Part shown: positions 17,226-24,597 of the stretch, piece by piece
Layout of the letters: each line of letters starts with the position of its first letter
Position numbering within the stretch: position 1 is the first letter of the stretch
Assembly: GCA_963772975.1 (NCBI GenBank)
Contig: CAVYZH010000005.1
Location: forward strand, 186,001-250,000
DNA length: 64,000 bases
From: AC-32 sp963772975
Lineage (GTDB): Bacteria > Actinomycetota > Thermoleophilia > Gaiellales > Gaiellaceae
Reading direction: 5' to 3'
Made by a program: the position numbers and the translations under genes
The notes under the pieces: generated by a model
What the model saw: the letters and a program-made list of their open reading frames with translations, nothing else
What the model was told of the DNA's origin: nothing
Databases searched by the model: none

Positions 17226-18181
17226 CTCGGGAGTCCGGTGTGGACACCCAGCCTCCGACGTGCACCCACTGAGATGAGTGCGACGGCGCAGAGTTCGACG
17301 TCAGATCAACCTCAGTTGGTCTTCGGCTACCGACAACGTCGCCGTCACCGGCTATCGGGTTGAGCGCTGCCAGGGTGCCGGCTGCTCGTCGTTCTCCAGA
17401 GATCGCCGAGCCCACGAGCGCGACGCTCTTACAGCGACACCGGGAAGCGCCGCGAGCACGAGCTACTCCTACCGAGTGCGCGCGATCGACGCTGCCAGCA
17501 ACCTCGGCCCCTACTCGACGACGGCGAGAGCGATCGACGCAGGCGACGAGATCAGGCCTTGTCGCCGCCTATGCGTTCAATGAGGGTTAAGGAACCACGG
17601 TAGCTGACTACTCGGGAGACGGGATCACGGGTGCAGTGCGAACGCGACGTGGACGACGCTGGGCAAGTACGGAAACGCGCTGACTTTCAACGGTACGAGT
17701 GCCCTCGTCACGATCGCCGATGCGCCAGCGACTACAGCTGACTACGCGACTGACTCGCGAGGCGTGGGTGAACCCAACGGTCGTAATCTGTAGCCTGACG
17801 CGACGTCATCTACAAAGGCAATGACCCAAGTTCGACTACCTACTCGACCACGACTATCGCGGAATCCCGCAGTACCAGCAGGCGGAGGAACAGCTCGGGG
17901 ACGAGCACCGTCGAGACGTACGGAAACGACTGCGCTCGCGCGCGAACACATGTAAGTACTTGGCCACGACGTACGATGCGACACGCATTCGACTCTACCT
18001 GAACGGCCTCGAGATCTCGAGCCGGGCGAGGCCCGGCACCATCATCTCCTCAGTGAACCCGCTTCAGATCGGTAGACGATTCGAGCTTCGAACAGCTTCT
18101 TCTCGCGCCCGAATCGACGAAGTTCGCGCGTTCAACGTCGCGCGAACTCATCAGAGATCCAGGCGGATATGAGCACGCCGA

Positions 18182-18487
18182 TTACAACCTCGCCACTCTC
18201 ATGGCTGCAACTTGGTTGGTGAGATCGCGCGATCCATCCAGAGCAACGGCCAGCGGAGCGTCCTGTTCATCGCTCCGACGAGGCGCGCTGGCAAGCGTGG
18301 CCTGCGGATCGTTCGCGGTTAGGTACTTCGCCCCGGCCATCGCGCCTCCGGTCAGCGCCAAGAAAAAGGCCGCCAAGAACAAGGCCAGCGTCACCATCAC
18401 GTTCGCGTAGCTCAGCCGTCGCCGAAGGCCAGTGAGAAGGTGAGTCACCAGGGTGCGATCGAGGCCGACATTTCCGTCGAGGTTCAT
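18182..18487 (-). CDS. Short 'LSYANVM' membrane-anchored protein, possibly truncated
   Basis: From the ATG at 18487 the frame encodes a short leader, then LRRRLSYANVMVTLALFLAAFFLALTGGAMAG. This is the N-terminal segment shared by many secreted Thermoleophilia hypothetical proteins (commonly LSYANVMATxAxFxALGG). In those proteins a longer repetitive exported domain follows. Here only ~40 polar residues remain after the helix, so this is either a small anchored protein or the stump of a longer one. The remainder of the ORF upstream of this ATG is unlikely to be coding. Confidence 0.5.
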   Translation of the reverse strand: MNLDGNVGLDRTLVTHLLTGLRRRLSYANVMVTLALFLAAFFLALTGGAMAGAKYLTANDPQATLASAPRRSDEQDAPLAVALDGSRDLTNQVAAMRVARL

Positions 18488-18602
18488 GAGAACGACCTCA
18501 GCGCGCCAAGGACCCAGCTCAGGAGCTCGAGCGGCTACAACTCCGGCCGCGATGAGAGCCGAATAGGTCGCCTTGATCCCGCGATGCGCCGACTGCGACG
18601 AG
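18437..18602. repeat. Degenerate duplication, copy 1
   Basis: This segment resembles 18857-19011. Shared stretches include GTGCGATCGAGG and CCGTCGAGGTTCAT, then GATGAGAG and CGCCTTGATCC near the far end. On the minus strand it covers the start of the LSYANVM frame (LDRTLVTH), so the duplicated unit includes that gene's 5' end and leader. Confidence 0.6.
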
Positions 18603-19334
18603 GCGTGGCCGCTGGCCGACGACGAGCTTGGCAGGCGCACTCCGGCGGTGACACACTCGACGAGCAAGAAGAGATGTTCTTATACTAATAGAGCCACAGG
18701 GGCTGCGCCCGATCGCTAATGCGACGCGTCTCGGCTTCGCCATGACGTTCCGTCGATCGCCTTGTGTCCTCAGCTGCCTGCGTGGCAGTCGAACTTAATC
18801 GGATGACTCTTCAGTTTTCTCGCCGACGTTTCGCACAGGACCTACATCCGCTCGAACGTGGGTCACGAGGGTGCGATCGAGGTCGATCTTCCGTCGAGGT
18901 TCATCGAGCTCGATCTCGAGCGCGCCGAGGAGAACAAACGAGCGGCAGATCCTGGCTCGCCGATGAGAGTTGAGCGCACCCGCCTTGATCCTGCATGCGC
19001 CGAGTGCGACGACTTGTGTTCGTTTGCTGGCGACTATCGGGTCATGAATCCCATGAAGAAGCTGATGTCTTGGTGGCGAGGGCCCACCGACGCAGAGACG
19101 CTTGCTTCGGACGAGGCTCAGCGTCTGGATGCAGCACGTCGCCAGACGATCAGAATCTCGCAAAACACCGCGGCGAAGCAAGCCGGCAGCTCCCTCCTCT
19201 CCGCTCCCACGCCGGACGTGCTCGATCCAGGCGGCGATCACAGCCACTCCCGTTGACGCTCCCCTCCCGCCCCGGTGGGAGTGGTCACGAGGAGATGAGG
19301 TCCTGCCCGCCGGCTGGATCTAGCCGGTCACGGC
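18488..19334. other. Degenerate intergenic region
   Basis: About 850 nt with no gene I can support. It holds the second copy of the degenerate duplication and short frames on both strands without family resemblance. GC content drops visibly relative to the flanking genes. It looks like decayed coding DNA. Confidence 0.5.
18857..19011. repeat. Degenerate duplication, copy 2
   Basis: Diverged copy of 18437-18602. The minus strand still reads IDLDRTLVTH, matching LDRTLVTH of copy 1, but the LSYANVM helix is not present downstream of it. Confidence 0.55.
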
Positions 19335-19616
19335 CTAGTCCTGGGGTTTATCGATCTTCCCCGGCCAAATGCCGGTCCGGCGGAAGTACTCGGTTGCGAA
19401 CGTCCGATCCACGAGGGCTTTCACGCCGCCGAAGACAGCGCCCTTGAGCATCGCCGCCACGACGACTTTCGTCCAGCCTCGGGACTGCTCCAAGGCCTGC
19501 GGCATCTCCGTTTCCTTGGAGAGAAACGTCCACAGCCTCCTGAAGATCGCACCCGCTGCCCGGCTGGCAATGACACCGGCAATGATCGCGAACGGCTTGT
19601 AGAGCAACTTCATCAT
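19335..19616 (-). CDS. DUF4235 membrane protein
   Basis: The 93-residue protein begins MMKLLYKPFAIIAGVIASRAAGAIFRRLW and continues with a central GWTKVVVAAMLKGAVFGGVKALVDR. It ends FRRTGIWPGK. Both hydrophobic segments and the spacing match DUF4235, a small actinobacterial membrane family of unknown role. I chose the ATG pair at 19613-19616 because family members begin MKLLYKP; an upstream ATG at 19649 is possible. No ribosome site is obvious for either. Confidence 0.8.
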   Translation of the reverse strand: MMKLLYKPFAIIAGVIASRAAGAIFRRLWTFLSKETEMPQALEQSRGWTKVVVAAMLKGAVFGGVKALVDRTFATEYFRRTGIWPGKIDKPQD

Positions 19617-19719
19617 CTCTGGTGTGGCACCCGGTGCCGAGTCAACCATGTCTTACCGGTCACGGCGCAATGTTCTCGCATTTCGTCGGGCTCTAGGATG
19701 AACAGGCGATGCGGCTTCC

Positions 19720-20550
19720 GTGAGCACCCAGACCGGAGTCGCGCTCGTTCTCGCGCTGGCGTCCACGACGCTGACCAACATCGCGTACCTCCTCGAGCAC
19801 GACGCCGCGGCCGCACTCCCCACGCTTTCGCTTCGCAGGCCCCTGCACTCCGTGCAGGCGCTGCTCACCGACCGCAGCTGGCTGCTGGGCTTCGCGCTCG
19901 AGAGTGCGGGCTTTGCGCTCTACGTCGCCGCGCTCGCGCTGGCGCCGCTCTCGCTCGTCCAGAGCGTGGCCGCGGGCGGGATCGGGATCCTCGCCTTCGT
20001 CTCGGCCCGGATGAGCCATCGGCAGCTCGGGCGAACCGAGCTGGCAGGCGTGTGGATCTCGATGCTCGGGCTGCTCGCGCTCGCCGTCTCGCTGGTGGGC
20101 GGCAGCGGCGAGGGCACGGGCGGTACCACGGGCGAGATCCTGCTCTGGCTCGGTGCGACGGCGGCCGCGGCGGGCGTTGCGCTGCTGCTCGGCCGCCGGT
20201 TCGGGTGGAGCGGAGTGGCCTACGGCATCGCCGGCGGGCTGCTCTTCTCGATCGGCGACATCTCGGTCAAGATCGCCACCCAGGGAGGCGTGCGGACCGC
20301 GTTTGCCGTCGGCGTCGTGATCGGCTACTCGCTCGGCACCTTCTTCCTGCAGCTCGGCTACCAGAAGACCCGCGCGCTCACGGTCGCCGGGATCGCGACG
20401 CTGCTCACGAACGCGCTCCCGATCGCGGCGGGCAGCGTCGTCCTGGGCGAGCCGGTGCCCTCGGGCGCCTGGGGAGCCCTGCGCATCCTCGCCTTCGCCG
20501 CGGTCACCGCCGGCGCGATCCTGCTGGCCCGCCCGGGCAGAGGCAGTTAG
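19720..20550 (+). CDS. DMT-superfamily transporter-like membrane protein
   Basis: This 276-residue protein has about nine hydrophobic segments. SVAAGGIGILAFVSARMSHRQLGRTELAG sits mid-protein, and a second EamA-like half contains FSIGDISVKIAT and ends with LARPGRGS. Layout and length fit drug/metabolite exporters, including the NIPA-like and EamA branches. The substrate is unknown. It begins with GTG; an ATG 11 nt upstream is out of frame and runs into this start. A cupin gene follows after 30 nt. Confidence 0.7.
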   Translation: MSTQTGVALVLALASTTLTNIAYLLEHDAAAALPTLSLRRPLHSVQALLTDRSWLLGFALESAGFALYVAALALAPLSLVQSVAAGGIGILAFVSARMSHRQLGRTELAGVWISMLGLLALAVSLVGGSGEGTGGTTGEILLWLGATAAAAGVALLLGRRFGWSGVAYGIAGGLLFSIGDISVKIATQGGVRTAFAVGVVIGYSLGTFFLQLGYQKTRALTVAGIATLLTNALPIAAGSVVLGEPVPSGAWGALRILAFAAVTAGAILLARPGRGS

Positions 20551-20580
20551 GTTCTCCCAACCCTTCGCGAGGAGCTGCCG

Positions 20581-20979
20581 ATGAGCGACTACAGCTACGT
20601 CAACCTGACCGAGGTCGAGGACCAGGCACCGAACCTCGGGCTCGACCCGGAGCAGTTCAACCTCCGCTTCGGGCGAGTGGCCCTGAACTGTGAGCACTGC
20701 GGTGTCAGCTACCTGCGCTTCGCGCCCGGCGCGAAGGCCCACGGGCACCGGCACAAGCAGCAGGAGGAGATCTACGTGCTCGTCACCGGCTCAGCGGAGA
20801 TGAAGGTCGGCGACGACGAGATCGAGCTGCAGCCGTTCGATGCAGTGCGCGTCCCGCCGCACGTGATGCGCGGGATCAGGGGCGGCCCGAAGGGCGCGGA
20901 GGTGATCGCCGTCGGCGCGCCGAACACCGGGCCGGGCGACGGCGACACGCCCGATCCGAACTGGGTCTGGGAGGACTAG
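20581..20979 (+). CDS. Cupin-domain protein
   Basis: The 132-residue single-domain cupin carries both motifs. Motif 1 is FAPGAKAHGHRHKQQEEIYVLVTGSAEM near residues 43-70, providing His/His/Glu metal ligands. Motif 2 is LQPFDAVRVPPHVMRGIR near residues 82-99. Such small cupins bind a divalent metal and may be isomerases, dioxygenases or sensors, so no reaction can be assigned. A GCGAGGAG ribosome site precedes the ATG. The cyclase gene starts 8 nt after the stop, which suggests co-transcription. Confidence 0.8.
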   Translation: MSDYSYVNLTEVEDQAPNLGLDPEQFNLRFGRVALNCEHCGVSYLRFAPGAKAHGHRHKQQEEIYVLVTGSAEMKVGDDEIELQPFDAVRVPPHVMRGIRGGPKGAEVIAVGAPNTGPGDGDTPDPNWVWED

Positions 20980-20987
20980 CGCCGGAC

Positions 20988-23900
20988 ATGACCTGCTCAG
21001 CCTGCGGAGCCGAGAACCGCGCCGGGCGCAAGTTCTGCTCCAACTGTGGCGCCCCGCTGGCCCTGGCCTGCCCTTCGTGTGGTGCCGCGAACGAGCCCGG
21101 CGACCGCTTCTGCGGCGAGTGCGGTGTCCCGCTCGAGGGGACCTCGCCGCCCGCCGCAGCCGAGGCCGAGCGGCGGCTCGTTTCCGTCCTCTTCGGTGAC
21201 CTCGTCGGCTTCACGCCGCTATCGGAGGACCGCGACCCCGAGGAGGTACGCGAGCTGCTCTCGCGCTACTTCGAGACCGCCCGCCGCGTGATCGACCGCT
21301 ACGGCGGCACCGTCGAGAAGTTCATCGGCGACGCAGTGATGGCCGTTTGGGGCACACCCGTGGCGCGCGAGGACGACGCCGAGCGGGCGGTGCGGGCAGG
21401 ACTGGAGCTCGTCGAGGTGGTCGGCGCGCTCGGCGGCCAGGTCGGTGCGCCGGAGCTGGCGATGCGTGTCGGCATCGTCACCGGCCAGGCGGCGGTGACG
21501 ATCGGCGCCGAGGGAGAAGGCATGGTTGCCGGTGACCTCGTCAACACGGCCTCTCGCGTGCAGAGCGCCGCCGAGCCGGGCACGGTCCTCGTCGGGGAGC
21601 GGACGCGGCGGGCGAGCGAGGCCGCGATCGCCTACGACGACGCGGGCAAGCACGACGCTGAAAGGGAAGGTCGGAGCCCGTGCCGCTCTGGCGCGCGGAG
21701 CGCGTGATCGCGGCGCGCCGCGGCGAAGGGCGCACGACCGGGCTCGAGGCGCCGTTCGTCGGCCGCGAGGGCGAGCTCCGGCTGGTGAAGGACCTCTTCC
21801 ACGCCACGAGCGACGAGCGCCGCGCGCGCCTCGTCTCGATCGTCGGCATCGCCGGAATCGGCAAGACGCGGCTCTCGTCAGAGTTCGAGCGTTACATCGA
21901 CGGGCTCGTCGACGACGTCTTCTGGCACCGCGGCCGCTGCCTGGCCTACGGCGACGGCGTGGCCTACTGGGCCCTCGCGGAGATGGTGCGCATGCGCGCC
22001 GGGATCACCGAGCAGGAGGACGCCGACGAGGCGGCCGCCAAGCTACGCGCGACGCTGGAGCAGCACCTGTCCGACGCCGAGGAACGCAGCTGGGTCGAGC
22101 AACGGCTGGCACAGCTGCTCGGAGTGGCCGAGCAGGCCTCCTTCGACCGTGACGACCTGTTCGCCGCCTGGCGGCTGTTCTTCGAGCGGCTGGCCGAGCG
22201 CAACCCGACGGTGCTCGTGTTCGAGGACCTGCAGTGGGCCGATCCAGCGCTGCTCGACTTCATCGGCTACCTGCTGGACTGGTCGCGAGGCCATCCGCTC
22301 TTCGTGCTCACGCTGGCACGGCCCGACCTCACGGACAAGCACCCCGCTTGGGCGGGCGCGCAGCGCGACTTCACCTCGCTGGCGCTGGAACCGCTCGGCG
22401 CCGAGGCGATGGACGCGCTGCTCGCCGGGCTCGTGCCGGGCCTGCCCGAGGAGCTGCGCGACCGTGTCCGTGACCGGGCCGAGGGCGTGCCCGCTGTACG
22501 CGGTCGAGACGGTGCGGATGCTCCTCGACCGCGGTCTCGTCCGGCCGGACGGGGACGGCTACGTCGCGACCGCGGAGGTCGGCTCGCTCGAAGTGCCCGA
22601 GACCCTGCATGCGCTGATCGCGGCGCGGCTCGACGACCTCGGCCCGCCGGAGCGACGCGTGCTCGAAGACGCAGCCGTGCTTGGCAAGACCTTCACCCGC
22701 CCCGGCCTCGCCGCGCTGACGGGCATGTCGGAGGAGGAGCTCGAGCCGATCCTTGTCTCGCTCGTCCGCAAGGACCTGCTCAGTGTGCAGTCGGACCCGC
22801 GCTCGCCGGAGCGCGGCAACTACGGGTTCCTGCAGGCGCTCGTCCAGCGCATCGCGCACGATACGCTCTCGCGCAAGGAGCAGAAGGCGCGACACCTCGC
22901 CGCGGCGCGCCACCTCGAGCAGAGCTGGGGCGCCGACGAGACCGAGATCGTCGAGGTGGTTGCGGCGCATTACCTCGACGCTTACCGCGCCGACCCTGAC
23001 GCCGAGGACGCAGCCGAGCTGCGTGCCGCGGCGCGGGAAGCGCTCGCCCGAGCCGGTCGCCGCGCGTCATCGCTCGCCGCGAACGGCCAAGCGCAGCGCT
23101 ACTTCGAGCAGGCGGCCGAGCTCGCGGAGGAGCCGGCCGAGCAGGCGGAGCTGTTCGAGCGGGCGGGAATGGCCGCGGACGACGACGGTCGCGCCGGCGA
23201 CGCGATTCCCCTGCTCGAGCGGGCGATCGAGCTCTGGAGCGCCGAGGGCATGACGCATCCGGCCGCGCGCGGCGAGGCGCGCCTAGGAATGGCGTGCTTC
23301 AACCACGGCCAGATCGACGCAGCCACCGAGCGCATGAGCCGGTCGTTCGAGGTGCTCTCCAAGGACGAGCCCGACGCCGACCTGGCGGTGCTGGGCGCGC
23401 AGCTCGGGCGCTTCCGGTACCTGCAGGACGACGATTTCGAGAACGCGCTCGAGCCGCTCGAGTTCGCGCTCGAGATCGCCGAGTCGCTGCGCCTTCCCGA
23501 TCTCGTCTCAGACGCGCTGAACACGAAGGCGCTGATCCTGACCACGCTCGGCCGGCGGGAGGAAGGGCTGGCGCTGATGCGGCACGCGCTGACGATCGCG
23601 CTCGAGAGCGACCGGCCGGAACACACCCTTCGCGCGTACTTCAACCTTGCCTACCTCGCCGCCGCGATCGACCGGCAGGAAGAGGCCAGGGCGCACGACG
23701 AGCAGGGGATCGAGCTCGCGCGGCGGCGCGGCAACCGCCAGTGGGAGCAGTCGTTCATGGGGCATCTGCGCGCGTATGACTTCTGGGTCGGCCAGTGGGG
23801 CGACCTCGACCGGCCCGATGACGAGGTGCTCGAGCGCGGTTGGGACAACCTCGTCTGGTCGCTGCGTCTCGACTTCGCCGGCCTGTTCGTGCCAGTCGAC

Positions 23901-24506
23901 GTCGCGCGCGGTCGGCTCGACGAGGCGCGCGAGATGCTCGCGCACGTGCCGGAGGAGCGACGCGCCGAAACGCAAGAACGGGCCGGAGTCGCGATCGGCC
24001 GCGCTGCCCTGGCGAGGGGCGAACGGCGCTTCGAGCAGTCGCTCGAGCTGCTCGCAGACGTCGTCGACCCGTCGGGGAGCGTCGGGCCCGACCACCCGCA
24101 CTTCAAGCACGCGATCGCCGGCGCGCTCGAGGCGGCGGTCGGGCTCGGCGACCTGACCGCGGTCGAACCGATCTTCGAGCGCGTCCGAGTGCTGCGGCCC
24201 GTACAGCGCTCGCCGATGGTGGATGCTCAGCTGGCGCGGTACGACGCGCACGTTGCTGCCCGGAACGGCGACGCCGAGGCCGCCGACAGGCGCTTCCGCC
24301 GCTCGGCCGCGGTGCAGCGCGAGCTCAACGCGCGCTTCTGGCTCGCCGTGACGCTGCTCGAGTACGGCGAGTGGCTGAGCGCGGCGGGACGCGTCGACGA
24401 GGCCGAGCCGGTGCTCATCGAGGCCCGCGAGATCTTCGCCGCGCTCGACGCCGCGCCCTGGCTCGAGCGGCTGGACGCGCTCGCGCCGGCGGCCGTTAAA
24501 TCGTGA
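20988..24506 (+). pseudogene. Zinc-ribbon/class III adenylate cyclase/AAA ATPase/TPR regulator with three 1-nt insertions
   Basis: Domains in order are: double zinc ribbon (C-x2-C pairs: CSACGAENR, CSNCGAP, CPSCGAAN, CGECGVP); class III cyclase domain (RLVSVLFGDLVGFTPLSE, KFIGDAVMAVWGTP); ATPase with Walker A GIAGIGKTRLS and Walker B VLVFEDLQWAD; and a long TPR region to the end. Such proteins are large cytoplasmic signal-integrating regulators. Frames change near 21655, near 21678 and at about 22491 (GTGCCCGCTG where GTGCCGCTG is expected). Each is one extra base, and the three together restore the original frame, giving about 1171 residues if removed. It is either a sequencing artefact or an inactivated gene. 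Confidence 0.82.
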
Positions 24507-24597
24507 AGCGCGGCCGTCGCACCGGCACCGGGCGGCGGTACTCGAACACCCGCCAGATACGGAGCACCTTCGGCTGAGAGACCTTCACGGGTTTCAT
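24496..24597 (-). CDS. 33-residue basic peptide frame
   Basis: Its ATG overlaps the stop of the fibronectin-like secreted protein (ATGA). The product begins MKPVKVSQPKVLRIWRVFEY and ends RRPVPVRRPRFTI. It is strongly basic with no membrane helix. Its 3' end overlaps the convergent cyclase gene by 11 nt. Coupling favours reality, but short basic frames also arise by chance in GC-rich DNA. Confidence 0.3.
   Translation of the reverse strand: MKPVKVSQPKVLRIWRVFEYRRPVPVRRPRFTI

Larger units (their letters stand above)
13563..18175 (+). pseudogene. Multidomain secreted LamG / sugar dehydrogenase / PKD protein, many frameshifts
   Basis: Reading across frames gives one architecture. There is a signal peptide (13563-13720), LamG jelly-roll 1 (about 13730-14360), a Big/Ig-like domain (14430-14660), and a glucose/sorbosone dehydrogenase-like propeller (LATGFNLPTSMVFLPDGRMLVSE onward, 14680-15750). 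A PKD domain (GSSDPEGQALTYAWTFGDGG, 15770-16010), LamG 2 (16600-17225), FN3 (17290-17560) and a degenerate LamG 3 (17565-18175) follow. At least ten 1-nt indels break it, for example near 13815, 13932, 14415, 14793, 15362, 16378 and 16845, and LamG 3 has in-frame stops. It would have been an exported carbohydrate-binding oxidoreductase. Decay is probable, though locally poor assembly could contribute. Confidence 0.75.

Noticed and set aside
19300..19330. Terminator for the DUF4235 gene (CCGGCT/AGCCGG hairpin)
   Set aside because: Only 6 bp with a 6-nt loop and no pyrimidine run; too weak to list.
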